A stretch of 64,000 nt of DNA from NCBI GenBank assembly GCA_003993805.1, contig RSEF01000006.1:25099200-25163199 (forward strand), written 5' to 3'. Made by a program: the position numbers and the translations under genes. How positions within the stretch are numbered: position 1 is the first letter of the stretch; every line of letters starts with the position of its first letter. The notes under the pieces were generated by a model. It saw only the letters and a program-made list of their open reading frames with translations, had not been told where the DNA came from and did not search any database. The DNA comes from Himantopus leucocephalus. Lineage: Eukaryota; Chordata; Aves; Charadriiformes; Recurvirostridae. Positions 20,001 through 35,000 of this stretch are shown here, in pieces.

Positions 20001-23000
20001 TAAGAAAATGACTATCAGTCTCTTTGTTGCTTGAAGCACTGTGGGATTCTGCTGTCCAAGGTGGGAGTGTGGGGTGAGAGGGGAGTTGTTTAAATCTTTG
20101 GAAGATTTCCTCCAGTTGAACCCTGCTCAACTGCCCTGGCCTCTGGAGATAAGGGTTAGTTTTTAGAGTGTTTAGTTTGTTTCCCAACTCACTTTGCAAA
20201 GAGTGCAGCGCCGGACCTGCTTGTATCAGCTGGAAAGGTTCCTGTACTGGGGATGTGCTTCCGTGACTTTGCTGTCCTTCATCATTTAGAAGGGGAAGGA
20301 TAGTACACCGCCAAAGGCCTTTTTAGTCTCTCAGCTTGACTGCGGGTAATGCATAGCTTATTTGTCATGGACCTCTTCTGGTAACAGAGTACAATCTAGA
20401 CCAATTATAATGCAGTATTAAATGAAAAGGACTTTTTGATTTTGAGTGAACCAACACTGAATTGGAGGCCCCCATATTTTTATTTATAATGGAATAGCAA
20501 ACAGATGTACCAAGTAACGTGAAAATGTTGACTTTAATTTATATTTTTTAATAAGAACCTGAAAAGTCTGAAGTGGAGTCTGTGCCTCCTTGTTGACAGA
20601 TTTATTTTCAGTTAAAGCAGCACTATTTCCTGCTCTGCTTAAATATCAGCTATTCTCTGCTTACAGAACTGGTCTGGTTTTAAGAATCTGCAGAATAAGA
20701 TGGAAGAAATCTAAGAATTTAGAATATTAAACCTTTTTCATTTAAAACCACTCAGTGTTTCATGGTATAATGGCAACCATGACACCAGCTGTGCTGGGCT
20801 CATTGCTCTAAAAATCCTAAATCATGACGTCATGACAGCGTTAGGGAACCGCAGGCCTTTCAGTGGGATTTCATGCCAAGCTGCTTGCATGGAAATAAGT
20901 CTCTCCAGTCGAGCATGTTGCACAACTTGAGTGGCAGCAGAAATTCTTCCGGGACATTTTTGCAAGTTATTCTCTGTTTTTAACTTTTTCTATCTACTTT
21001 AAAATCAAAACTTATGTGTAACTTCTTGAATCTTTTCAGCAGGGTTAGAACAGAGCCTTTTTTTGGGCTGTTCTGGCTTTCTGAAAGAAAGATTGTGTAC
21101 TGCAGCAAAGAGTGCACGTGTAGCATGTGAGCACACTGGCAGGGAGCGTCTGGCCAGCGAGGCTGTTGGAGAGGAGACAGGTCCTCATCCCTTTTCCACC
21201 CCTTGCTGGCGGATACTGTCCCACAGCAAAATCAGCAGCAGGGAATGTATCCCCACACGTCTGCGCAAAGCGCTGTGCCTCAGCTGGCAATTGCAGATTC
21301 ATGCTCCGATGCCAGGCTGTCAGCATGGCCAGGGCATGGGCACCTGATCCTTCCTGTGGCTTCCAGGTGTGATGGTGACATCTGCCTATGTGGAGAATGG
21401 GTGCCCGAGGAAGGCTGCGTCAGCAAGTGTAGCTGGACTCAGACTCCATCCGTGGCAGTGCCGGCTTCAGCTGCTGCAGTGCCATGGTGTGCTCCAGCCC
21501 TGGATTGTGCTGGCGCAGGGGTTTGCAGGGCTGTCCAGAGAGCAAGGAAGCGATGTGTGTTTTCACCAGACTGACTTTTATCTCCAGTTTGTTGTAAGGC
21601 CAAGGCTGAATCTCCAATTAACTGTTCCTGTAGTTTGAGTGCTCACCCTTTTTGTTAACAGTTTAAAAAGTGCATGGAAAGTAAGAACCATGATGCGATA
21701 GTATTCCTGAAAACCTTGAATAGTCTTATTTGTATTAAAATTGCAAGGTTGTAATTCAGAGCCACAATAGAAAGCAAAACTTAAATTATGGCTAGGTTAA
21801 GAGATAAGATTTGTATTTGTGGCCTTCCCACATCCTGAGAAGAAACATGCCAACTATGTTGTGATGTTTAGCTTTTTATGCAAATTCCAATAATTAGGTT
21901 TCCTGATCTACACAAACTTCATATTGACAAGGGCAGCGTTTTCTGTTTTGTTTTGTTTTTTGTCCTGGCAGCTAGCCAGAAGCCAAAGCGCAGCATCCCA
22001 TTTGCATAAAACCGAAGAGATTACAGCTGCCTTCATCTCTAATACAGATGCAGGGTACCACCCGCCGAGACAACAGGTTCCAGCTTGCTGTGGTCCTTTT
22101 GATTTGTGCTACTTACCATTTGGATCAGGAGGGAGCAGTGCATGCCGGGATAACGTGTTGTCTCTGTGGGTGGTGCCTCCCTATTAAAGGTGAGGGTAAG
22201 CATGAGCCTTTCAAGATCCCCAGTCCAGCTTGTGTTCTGCTTGCTTGTATAGATCTTCTGAATGACCTTAACTTGTAAAAGGGCAAGGATGCTTGTTAGA
22301 GCTGGGAGGAAGAAAAAGGAGCGCAAAACTGGATCAGGTAACAAATGCAAGGCTTGCAGAGGGGTGGATGTTTTCTGGAAGGCTTTTTCCGAGTATGAAA
22401 GGAGTTTGAAAAGAGTATTTAGAAAATAGCCTGAAAGTTGGAACGAGTGCTCTCTTTCTTTTGAGTGCGTGCTGGCTTCTCCTTTGAGCCTGCATGAATG
22501 TAGGATGGAGTGGCGCTGACAGCTGTCACTTTAGTGGCCTCTTAGTTCTGTAGCCTTTCATAAATTTTAAACCTCACTGCCCTCAGCTTGCCAGCCTTTA
22601 GCCTTAAATTTTGGTATTTAATGGGTCCCTAAGTGCTTTATAAGCCACATGCCTAAAGCACGGCTGAAATATTACACCAACTCCAAGGTGACAGTGAACG
22701 CTTTTAAAATGGTGGAGACTGACTCTGCCCCTCTTTGTTTTCATGAAAATGCAATAAAATAAAGGCCCTTTGGGAAGACAGTAAATTAGAGAGGGGTGGT
22801 GTTAGTTGTGGATCCATATTTCAGATAAGATTTTGAAACAGCTTTTATAGAGTTCAGCATATCTATCTTGGAGAGATGAAAGATCAAGGCCAGGCTGGAT
22901 GGGGCTTTGACTAATGTGGTCTAGTGGAAGGTGACCATGCCCATGCCAGGGGGGTTGGAACTGGATGATCTTTAAGGTCCCTTCTAACCCAAACCATTCT

Positions 23001-26000
23001 ATGATTTTATGAAATTGTTTTAGTTTGGGAGTTGAGCCTGAAATTAAAGGAAAATTATTAAAACCCCAAGGTTTTCTTCCACCTTATATGGCGTCCAGTT
23101 TCTTTCAAGTGTGGGATTGAAGCATACTTCATGAAGAAGAAACCGAGGACTTCCTTAAATAATAGTACAGACATGCAGGTGCTCCTCATCCTCATTTTGT
23201 TTCACTAGGCTATTAGTCCTCCTGAAGTCAAAGGACGCCTGCTGTGTCAGGGCTGGCAGCCTGGTAGCAACTTCAGCGCACAGATTAGGGAAGTGATATT
23301 GAGTTTTTGGGACGCATCCTCAAGTTGAGCATCAGGAAATAGTGGTTCTGCTCCTGGGTCAGATTTTTGAGAGGTGTGACTGTGATGGGTTGGTTGTGGG
23401 AAGCAGCCACCACAGCAATGAAATTCTGGACATTTATGGTCACCCTGAGGAGCTTTTCTCAGGTCTCCATATCTTTCTGCTTCATGTTGCCATGGCTTCA
23501 TCTGTGGGAATTGAGCTCTAGCCGGTGCACTGAAGAAATGAAGAATGTTTGTGCTCTAGAGCACTGCAGAATGAAGAAACGTTTGGGGACAGCTCTTCGT
23601 TTGAAGAACATGATTGAATTTGACCAAAAAATTGTACGGACATCTTGAAGAAGCACATGCAGAACTGTGATCGTGTAAGGTTCAATTTCCAATTTCCCAG
23701 GCAAAAAGCAGTTAAACCAAGTGTCATGCTTATTTACACGGCCCATTGACGGTGTCCCTCCAAAGACTAAGGCAAGGCACCAGGACTAAGACTTGTGTTT
23801 CTCTGCTGGAGGCAGACCTCCCTTGAAGCTATGGTCACCANTTCCCCCCCCCCCCCCCTCCTCCCAAGCAGAGCGCATTTGGCTTCCAAATATCATTTGT
23901 TGGAGGTAGTTAGCACCGTTAATAATATGAAAGATGTAGGCCACCTACAGAGAGAAGTCTGCTGCGGTGTATCTGTGTTTGCGTGCAGAGGTTGTGGGAT
24001 GAGAGCACGCTTGAACTGTGCTAGACTTGGAATTTTTTTCTTAAGCATTGAAGGAAGTTCGTTTAACATTTACAGCACAGTAGTTCAATTTACAAGAAGG
24101 ACTGTTTTCAATAAAAAAAGGAAAAAGATTGGAAGTAGGTTTATAGTTGAGCGTTACTGACAGCAAGCCCCCCGTCCTGTTCAGTAGCACATCTGCACCT
24201 GCATCCCGGTAAGATGAGCCTCCTGCTGCCATGCAGAGGAAGGGGCATGGTATTCAAACTGGATGATTTCTTTTTGTCAGCAGAACTTCGACATTTATGA
24301 TCTTGGCATATGGGAGGAGAGTTGGCCCAAGATAAGGCTTCCTTACTCTCATCTCCCAGCTGGCTTAGTGCTGAATGATGTGGGAGAGCTTGCAGGCGCT
24401 GCTCTCCCGGCGAGTTCAGCCTGCCGGGAAGAGGAGCGACTGGGGATCAAAGTTGGGTCTTCCAGTGAAAGATTGTTTTACGTGATAAAGATCTGTTTAG
24501 GATGTTCTAAAAACCAAGAATTAAAAGATAGTGAGCTTTTTTTCAGTGGGACATGAAGGTAAAAGCATTTTTTGAGCTGTGTGGCCATTCCGGCTGTGAG
24601 ATCAAAGGAGGGTTGACTTTTTTATCCCTTTGGTTGCTGGAATAATGATACTAACAAAATGAATGTTTGAAGAGATGCATCTGAATGCTGTTATTCAGAC
24701 CTAATCCCCTTTTTCTCCTAAATGCAGATTTAGTGTTGGGAGCATGCCTTCCTGACTAGTACTGGAATAGTCTGTGTTCCTTGACGGGACAGTGGTTACA
24801 ACTGGTAACCACAAATTACCACTGGTAATAAAATGACCAGTTTTATTTGAAAATTTGAGCTATTGGTATTTCTCTCTCCTAAGCTGGAAACTCCATGGCA
24901 ATTACCAAACTCAGCTGCCTCTCTACTGTCATCTCAATTTTGAATTGAGGCCCAACAGGCAGTGACACCAGGCTAACAAAAGAGGGCTGCAGATCTTTGG
25001 TGGTCCCCCATTCAGATGGTATTCCCTTCCTTGGACAAAGGGGTGGCTAGGGCTCCTGAGTGCCACTCTGCCTCCAGGGATGGTAAACAAGGAACGGTAG
25101 TCTGGTGGGAGGCATTTTTTGATCACTTGACAAAGCTGGGTAGATGGGATACCACCTGACAAAGGGCTGAGGTTTAAAGGAAGATTTTGCAAGGGCTCTT
25201 AAGAACAAAAAGCAAAAAAAAAAAAGATGGCCAGAAAACTGTTTTTTTGCAGGGTGTGAGCAGGGTGGGCGGAGGTGAAGGGGGACTGCCATTCTTGGGG
25301 AGCTCTGATTTAAGCCCAGAGGGTAGAGGCAAGGGAAGGAGGGAAGAGTGCGCAGATGGCTCATTGTTTTGTCTAGCTCGGCATTCTTGCACTGCCGAAG
25401 TGAAGGACAATTGTTTTAAAATCCCTTTTACAAAGGGAGTTGTTTGCTTTTCAGCTCTGTCTTGTCCCTGAAGATGCAAACTGTAAACCGGAGGGGTTAT
25501 TCTTTAGCACCCATTTGTTTTGGAGGGTCAGTGCTCTGTCCAGGGACCCGGGACAGTGACTGGGCTCCGAGGCATCGCTCCTGTAAGGGCATGGGGGAAA
25601 GAGCCTGCGCTTGGGAAATGCACTGCAACAGCCAGGGAGAAGGCAAGAACAAAAGGATGCACGTGGAAGTGCTGATGCAGGGCAGTGTCTGGCTTGGGGA
25701 ACTTTACCAAAGCTATGGAACGTGGCATAAACCTGGCACATACCTTACCTGCAACGATATCTGATGCACAGCGTTTTCTTACAGCATTTATTTTTTTTGT
25801 AGCAAATAATTAGTATAGAGAAATACTGCCATTTCTATACTCTGATTCTTTCTACTGCTGTAGTTGCACTGGCATAGCTCCTTCCCTTCCTCCCCTGTGA
25901 ATTGTTGTGGCCTTTCTGGAGCAGGGGCCTTTTTTGGCATAGTCGACAAAAATAAACCATAAAGGCGGCTGTTGTTATGAATAAGGCTCAACAGGGGAAT

Positions 26001-29000
26001 TTTACCAGTAGAACTACAGCAATATAATTATACTGGTAGACTAGTTACAGTAAATTTCCTCATGAAGACAAGCCTTAAGTTGACATTTCCTAGCTAAGTT
26101 GAATCCATATGTATAACTTTATTACGCAAAAATAATATGTCTCTGGGCCTTGAATTCTTTTTTACCCAGAAGAGTAACATTAAGCAGAAAAGCAAAGACT
26201 TTAGTGTTCAGAGATGGATGGGGGATTTTCTGTAACAGAGCGGCTGTGATGAGCTGTATGCTGAACTCTTTTACTGGGTAGGTTATTCCTCCTAAAGTGA
26301 TCAGGAACGTGAGGAGCGTGTTTGTGCTTACTGCACTGAAAAGTTAGTGGTACTGAAATATGCTGTAAACTGACATCTCTCTCCCAATTTTAGTCCTGTT
26401 TGTGAGAGAAACTGGGCCATTTTGCAGTTCCCATAACTGGTTTGGCTGAAATGCAAAACTGTTTTGCCACCATTAAAACCTTTAGGGGTAAGCCTGGTCC
26501 CACTGAAAGGAACGGGGGGGGTGATGATGCTTTCTTTCCTCCTTTGTTTGATTTAAAGAGGCCAAGATTTATTTTATCCTTTTGGATTTTGTCTTAAAAT
26601 GGATGGAGGCTGTGTAACATTCACAAGCCCAGTGTTTATTTCTATAGATCAAAAATATCAGCCTCTGATTTCTACCTCTGAACGTTTCCAACGCTTCAAA
26701 GAAACAATAGTCTTGCAGGAGAAGCTTAACACTTCAAGGCAGATTAAAAAAAAAAAATAAAAAATACATACATAGAGTAGACTTTTCATTGCAGCTGTCT
26801 TGTGTTTCCCTTTTGGGAGTCTTTTGCCAGCAGCCTGGTGCTTTCTTTTCCCTGGAATTACAGCTCAAACTGCAAGGGCCTTTCCCTGCCTGTTTAATTG
26901 GTTAACATCTTTTATGGTGCTCATCAGTATGTTTTCGAGTGCACCCTTTACAATGAAATGCGTCTTTGTAACAGCTCAGCAAGCAGGGAAGTATCATCTT
27001 GATTTCCACAGCTAATGAAGTGAAAGATCAGGGATTGAATCCCAGATCCAGCAGGATACTTGGGTGCCTAAATCCCAGTTGAAATCTGTGGGAGTTCCGG
27101 CTCCTAAAAGCTCCGAAATACCTTTTATGCCTCAAGCTCAGTTATTGCACGGCTGAGAACTTAATTATATGAAAGTCCTAATAATGTGCTCGAGGGTGTG
27201 CTAAAGTTGTTTTTTGCATGATTTTTTTTTAACCTATGTTCTTTAGACAGCAGGAAAGTAATGGGAGACACCAGTGTTTATATTCTACGTAACATGTTGG
27301 AGCCCTGATCCTCGCGTGAGACTTTTAGGCACCGCTGAAAAAAACTAACTAGCTGTCAGTGTAGCTTATGGCTTTGGGTTTTTCTCTTATTCTTTCCACC
27401 CTCCAGTACTGCTTTTGAAAGCCGCTTTTGTTATGCGAATGGGTTCCTCCCAGCAGCTGCAGAACTTTCCACGGTAGGAGCTAGGAAGGAGCCAGCAGAC
27501 ACTGCAAGGAAATCGGTGCCCTTTTCCCAGCTGCTCACCAAGCACAGCAACGTCGTCCTTCCCTTCAAGCCCTCCTGGCTGGAACTGTACCTTTGCTTGT
27601 GTTCTCCTGTCGGATGAGGTTGCAGCTGAGCCCTTAGGTGACGTTTTGGAGATGTATTACTGTTCCCTCCAGGCTATGCAAAGACCAGTGCATCAGAGCT
27701 AAGGATTCAGTCCCAATACGAAATGGGATCTGTGTGCAGATGAAAGGTTGTCTTCCCTAGCGCACCGTATAACGTCGTGAGTGCATGCCGTGTTTGCAGA
27801 ATCACCTCCAGCTCAGGCCGAGTGTCGTAGTTTAGGCCAAATCGGGACAGGACACCGAGTGAGAGCACTGTTCTGCTGGACCTTGTAGAAATGAAAGATA
27901 AGTAAGTAGCTCTGAAGTGCAGCACAGACAGCTTAAGTAAAATGTTAAAGTACAGGTCTTGATAAGTTGTTTTCTTTTTCACTAGTTCCCTGCCCCTTAT
28001 TCTGTGAATGAAGTAGTAAATCCTTATTATACTCCTAGCTATTCTTTCCAGATCCTTTCAGTGGGCATTAAGATGATGCAACTCTGCAGCAACTTCCCTG
28101 GGCCATTGCAGCAAGGCTGTTTGCGTTTTCCCTGCTGTGCCAAGAAGCGCAGCCTCCCGTGCAGTGCTAGCTGTGCTTGCAGCGTGCTGCAGGTGGTGGT
28201 TGAGAACCTGCTCTCAGGGACACCTCAGCTGGGTTGGGATGGGTTCTGTGAGGTGAGAAGCCTGGGTGGCTCCACGGAGAAATGTGAGACCTCAAGCTGA
28301 AAAGCATGGCCAATCTAATCACTTGGTTTCACATGGATTTTTTTTTTTAAAATTATTATTATTATTTTTAATATGTGTTTGGAATCATAAAGATGAAATA
28401 GTTTGGTCTCGTCAGTTTAGTTACGACTGTAATGGGAGATCAAACTGTCACTGGTATAGCTACATCCATGCACCATAAAGCTAAGAAAATAAAAAGTAAA
28501 CTGCCCTCACGTGTACATCTTTTGCTGGGGTAGAGTGTGACATATCCCATGCAATGTCCTGTTTCATATTTTGTTGTTTTAGTCATTTCCCGTGTTCAGT
28601 GTTTGTCCATGCTGTGCAGAATGTGGAGTTAATTTCCCAGCTTTTGTGACCTTGATGGATGGAGTGTATAAGCGTTTCCTATATGATGAGTGTGTCACAC
28701 TACTCTTTGAAGCAGGGAAATATCATTATTTTACATCTGAGAATCAAATTCTTAAGTAACTTGTTGAGGAGGATGGGAAGTTTGTAGCAGACAGAGGATT
28801 CAAACTTAGGTCACCCGGATGCTGTTTTAGGACTTAGAGTATTCTGAAGTTTCTTGACTTAGTGTTAATAATGAAGCAGATAGGTCCCTTTGGCACTGAC
28901 AGGGCCATTACAGCCTTTTGCCCTTAATCTACACATACTATCCTTACGTGTATGACTGTGTGTTGGCGCACTCCAGAATGAGACAATAATGCTTTCAAGC

Positions 29001-32000
29001 CTCTAGAGCTCAAAGGTATTAACCTCCAGCAGCTAAGTGGGATACTGTCTTCTTCCAGATGCTACTAGTTTCATGGCATGGACAGCTGAACCCTGAAGAA
29101 GCAACCCCTAAATTGCCTTAACTTGCAACCCAGCCCATTAAAGTGACCTGAAAACTGTTGGTGGTTTACTTTAACATGCTAGGCTGGAGAGAGCATAGTT
29201 CAGGAGCTGTTTCCCATGTGGCTGGGCAGGAGCTGAGTATAGTAACCACTTCTGTGAAAACAAATTTAACTCGTGTTCGTGAACTATCAGCTGTGGGTCC
29301 TGCCAGCTCGGATTTGGACGCAGGGTACCAGTAGTAAAAGTTCATACCCGTGTTCTTGGCTGTGATGCTTCATAGGATCACTTGGGTTAGAAAGGACCTC
29401 TGAAAGTTTCCAGTTGGTGCCTGCTCAGAGGGCCAACTTCCGCAGCTTCCCTGGATCCTGTTCCAGGGTTTGACCACTATCATGTGAAAAAGATTTCCAG
29501 ATACACGTAACCGGAATCGACCTTTGCCATTTTGCTGTGCATCACTGAGAAAGGTCTGGCACCATCTTCCCTTCATCCTCCCGGTAGGTAGTTGAGCAAT
29601 AAGATCCCCCTGCTCCTTTTAGCCTTCTTTTATTAAGGCTGAACAAACCCAGTGCTCAGCCTTTCCTCATGTCATGTAGGTGACTGGTGTGTGCACATTT
29701 AAATGACACTTGTGTGCCGAGTGCTTCTCACATGCCTGCCTGATTTAGGTGTCTAAAAAGTGGGCCATCTGGCAGGTCTACAAAATGCACACAATGATTC
29801 CCATGCTGCTTGTCTAAAGCTTCTGGAAACCTCTACTGTATTATCATGGAATTCAAGGGACACTATCTTATATAAGACAGTTGTGTCTGCAGAGTTAGGA
29901 GTAAGGTTGAGGTGACTGTAGTCTGAAGGTTTAGAGGAAAAATCAATTTCTCTGTTGTATCAACATTCATTATTTACAGAAACAATTTTTTAAAAACAAC
30001 CTAAACTGTGAATCTCCAGGCTTCAGGGGCAAGGTTGTCACCAGCTGAGTCTTGAAGAAGCTGAATAGTAAAATGTATGAAATCAGTGTTCTGTATGGGT
30101 GAATGAAACTTAAACCAAAGTCTGTTCTTCCCCCTCTTCTGCCCTGTAACAGCAGTTCACTCAGTGCATGGTAGCTCAGTGAAGCACAGTTGATACTGGC
30201 CAGCACAAACAGATTCACAAATTTTGCTCAGAGCTATCTCAATGTAAGTTTTCTAAGAGGCTACTACAAGAGTATTTTGGAAAGCTGAGAAACCTGCCTC
30301 CAAAGAACTGCAGAGCAAGTGCCTCTGCATCTGTTTGAATTTAGATGTTGGAATAATTCTCTAAAAACAATTTAAGTTGCTGTTTCTAGAAAGGTTTTCC
30401 ATTTGGTTGATGGCTTACACATTTGATGTGATGTACTGCAAGAGGAAGCTCTAAGCAACAGCTTTGGGCATAGCCATAGACTGACGTCTCGAGCACCACG
30501 TGTCACTTGCTTTCTGACCTTGATTTTAAATGAACAGAAATCTTTGAGCGTGTGTTCCTGCATTTGTATTTGCTCTGTTTGTGTGTGAGGCTTTTTCTTA
30601 AGTCAAGCTAGAAAGGAGTCCAGTAAGACCCTGCACGCAGGTTCCGGGTGGCGAGAGCTTGTGGAATTTCCTGTAGAGTGCTCTGAAGAGATAACCATCT
30701 GATGTCCAGATAACCACCCCCTGCTTCTCTCAGATGTTTTAATGTGTTTTTCTTTAAAATTGATGGGTTTTTTTCAATGCCAGGAGACAATCTGGTAGAG
30801 TGTATGAGTAAGCAGGTGGGTTTTGGCTGAAATAACTTTTCTGGGTACTTTTATAGCCTTTCGTGTAGGGGGGTTGCTGTGCCTATTTTCTTATGAACTT
30901 GCTTCACAGGAGCGTCCCAGCATGCCGTCCGGGCTCTTGGAAGAGACTTTTATATTGTTTGACAGCTGCACTAAAAACAACTATTTCCTGTTAGGCAAGA
31001 TGCTGGAAGCACTAGGTAGGGTAACTTCTTTTTTGTTTTTTTCTTTTTTTTTTTTTTTTTTTCTTTTGCTAATCTANTTTTTTTTTTTTTTTTTTTTTTT
31101 GGTGGTGGTTGTTGTTGTTCCTGAAGCTCTGGAATCTGAGAGTCATTTGTGTAATGTACCTGGAGCTTGAATTCAGAAGACTGACTCTCTGCATGATGTC
31201 CTTCACAGGAGATGGAGACAGTAAGGTGTTCAACTGGCTGTAGCAGCCAGTTGAAGGCTTCTGCTTGGGTTTTAGACAGGAGATCACCCTTTGTGTTGCT
31301 TGTTTGTAAGCAGATGTGGGCAGTGAAAGGGCAACGGTATACATCTTGATTTTTCTCAGGGAGGACCTGTGAAATCAGTCATTGAGTACCCTGATTCTTT
31401 TTGTTACACCAGTCCTCCGCATTGCTAATAGTAATATCTTTGCTAGCTAATAGAAAAATCTTCTGGGATGGTTACTAGCTATGCAGTCTTAAAACGCTAG
31501 TGAGAGCTGGACCTTGAAGTACTTTGGTCTCATCAAGCAGAGTGGTGGGCCCTGCCCATCAGCTTGGTCTAACCACCTGCTCAGACTTCTGAAATGTCCT
31601 GGTAGGCTGATCTGGAATACTGAAAGCTATGGATTGACAACTACTACGGTGCTTGCTTTTTTGGGGGGCGTGCAGGCCTGGTAGAATTAAAACGGTATTC
31701 TGATGAAAAAAACAGCAGCTCTTCCTGATGCCAGGCTTGGAAACATAGTGATACTGTATTTCTGCAGCCTTCAAAATGGTATTGGAGTAGCTCACCAGCA
31801 TCAGAGGAGGAAGCTTTGTCTTTGTAGAAGATGTGGGGAAATGCAATTAGGGAGTTGAAGCAAAAGGCATCTTAAGTGGCTTGACAAAAGTAGTGGTGAT
31901 GGAACTGAAAACTGAAGCTGGGACAAGTCAGTCCACAATAGTGTGAGCCCTGCCCTGGCTTCTCAGAAGAGACCTGGTTTATCTCCCTGGAGCTGCTGGG

Positions 32001-35000
32001 AGTGGAGCTGTGACTTGTGAAAGTGCAGTCCTAACTATCCCCACGTAGCCTGAAAGAGCTTTCTTGTTGTTCCCTGGCTGAAATAATCATAGCAAAGGGC
32101 CAGCATTTCCCTGCGTAAACTCCCATTTTCAGGGATTGGTTCACCTAATATGTTTATATACACATACTCTTAAACTCTCAAAAAATAAACACCTAGTACA
32201 CTCTGCTCCTTGTCCAGAGCTGTGTAGCTTTCAAAAGCAGAATTTGAGAAATACAGCCGTTTTGCACTGCAGTGAAGCAAACCTCCTCTTGTTCCTTGCA
32301 AGAGTGAGAATGAAAACGGTTTGGCAAATAGCTTTGATTTAAACTGAAAAGCCTCTGGTTTTCAGAGCTGCTTTTAAAGCAAAGGGCTAGTTTGGCTTTT
32401 GATCCTCTTAAGCTGGGTTATTTGATGTGAAAAACGCCCTGGGTACTCTGCTGCAGAGGGGAGCAGCTTTTCAGTTCTCTGTGTGTGGCTTCGGGAGAGG
32501 GCCTGGCAGAGCACGGGGTGGCGGGGGGCTCGGGGGGCCCGGCCGTACCGCTCTGTAAATAAAGGGGCCTCTATTTCTTTGGATTCTTTTGCTGGAACTA
32601 AATATCATGATCAGTGAAACCCTTACCTCATTAAAGGAACAAGCCAGGCTCCTTCAGCGTATGCGCGGTGCTGCAATGTGGTCTGTTCTGCTGAGCTGAT
32701 TTTCTGAACAGATAAAGGGAGTTTTAACCCCAAGAATGGCATGTAATATATGACCTTGGCTTTCAAAGGGTTTATTTTTGTTCCTGCGACAAAATAAGGT
32801 TTTAATATTAAATATAGGGTTGGATTTGACTTGGCAGATACCAGAGCCTTCTATTACTGCTGTAGTCATAACATAAAACTATCTGATGTGTGCCAGTGGG
32901 CATGCAGCAAGCCAAGAATTTCTCCATCGATGTTTGTTTTTTGTGAAAACTTATCCCTCTGCTTCGCCATTGGGTTGGCTATAAAGGCGATGTGCCCTTC
33001 TGTTGGGGGGGATGAGAGAGCAGTGGCAGGCGCAATGCAATCCATACTGTCCCTTTATAGTTAGGATCTTTATAGTGTTTGGGCAAAATAGGGATTATTT
33101 TTTTTTCCTTCCTTCTTAGCATTTTAGGGGCATTTAAGAGAAGCTTGCACTCGAAAGTGCAGGGTTCAGCAGAACCAAGGCGTAAACCAAACTATGCGAA
33201 ATATTCAGATCTGTTAGTACAGAAACTTAATGCTCTGTTGCAGCTTTCAGTTTATGTACCTGGAGCCATGCACAGATACAAAATACTAATTTTGAGGTTT
33301 TCTTCCTGCACACGCTCCATCTCAGATCATCGTCTTACTGTGAAGCTGACCTGCTTTTGGACTGCTGCACTGTAATTGTTTTGCCGAAGAAATGACCTGC
33401 AAAGCACTTCGGTGTTGAGATGCTGAACTGAGCTCCAAAGCCTTTGTTCTAAATTGGCTGTAGTCTGAATTGGTCACCTTCTGATTAAAAACAAACAAAC
33501 AAAATAAGCAACCAAACCACAACTAAAAATAAATCACCCCAAAACCACCACCCTGGTCCCCACTTCCTTTGTTCACAAAGGAACCAACCCCGAATTGTGT
33601 CAGAATCTTGCTTCTGTAGAACAAAAAGCACGTAATAAAAATGTGTTACCTCCGCGGTTGACACAGGAGTTGGGGTCGGGCTAACCTGCCATGGACGCTT
33701 TGCTGCCCGCTTGGAAGGGAGCAAGTTAGTGCAGGTGCAGACAGCAGTGAACTTGGGGGGTTGATGGAAGAGGTCATGAGCAAACCTGGCATATGTGTGC
33801 TTTAGCAGGACTTCTTCTGTCTATGGGTTATCCTCACCCCTCCACCCAGTTTTCTATGGAAATGAGGCTTCTTCAGTCTGTCTCTTCTGGAACTTTTTTC
33901 TTTTTTTAGCTTGTTGGTTGACAATGGTTGGCTGAAGGTGGTTGACTTTTCTGGAAGTTAGGTGAAAATTGGGAACTTGTGAGAAGGAGCATGATTTTGA
34001 ACATCTACAACTCTGCGAGGTGTGATCCTTTTTTGTCCAGTATCTCAGCAGCCTCCTGAGATAACCCCCAAGCGGTGGGGTCATACCCTGCAAGGAAGAG
34101 GCTGCCCTGGGAATCCAGTGTTTCCACATGGGAGTAATAGAATATCTTGGTATAGATTAACTTGTTTGTGGTAATCTCACTTTATTAGCTCCCCAGTCAT
34201 GGGTGGGTTTCTTGGTTATGACAGGTGCATCTTTTGTCTTGTTGGTAAGGCCTTGAACAAAAATGGACGCAGGTGATTTGGGGAAATCAGCAGCTGCTTA
34301 CAGTCCAGAACTAAGGGAGGAGTCTCTTTACCCGTGTGGGGGATAAAAAGCTGCTTGGTCTTTCATTCATATGGCACATGTATCTGGAGGTCTTCAGCTT
34401 CTTACCAGGCAAATTCATTTCCTGTGCGTTTGTTGGCTGTGGCTGCTACTTGCTTCTCCTCCAGTGGACTGATGCACCCTTATCCTCAGAAATTTTGGAG
34501 TCGAGGCTGGTGTAAGCACTCACTCCCTAGTGAAAATGACTTCCATGAGAGAAGCCAAACTGCATAACTTGACTACTGGATTCTTCTCTGTGATTTTTGT
34601 TAGGTCAAGGGTCAGAGGTATGTGGCAGTATTAAAGGTTTATTTAGTTCCTGAATCTCACGTCTGTCTCCATTCTCATGTACATCCTCCGGACCTCAGCC
34701 AGGAGCTCTGATCCGTTGTTCATTGAGAGAAATTTTATGGCAGCTGTTGAAACTACATTGAACTTACTTTCAAATACAAGACTTGATTTCAAATACATTT
34801 TTTTAAGAATAAAAGCAAAAGCTTTGGCAAAAATGCAAACTGAAAATGACTATCCTAATTACATTCTGAACATTAATATTTCTTCCTGTGAAAGACTTGT
34901 CTGAATTAAACATAAAGGATTTCTAAAATAATTGCAAGCTTTTAAAGCCACATGTCTCACAATTTCTTCAAAAACAAATTACCAACCTAAAATTAAAGAG

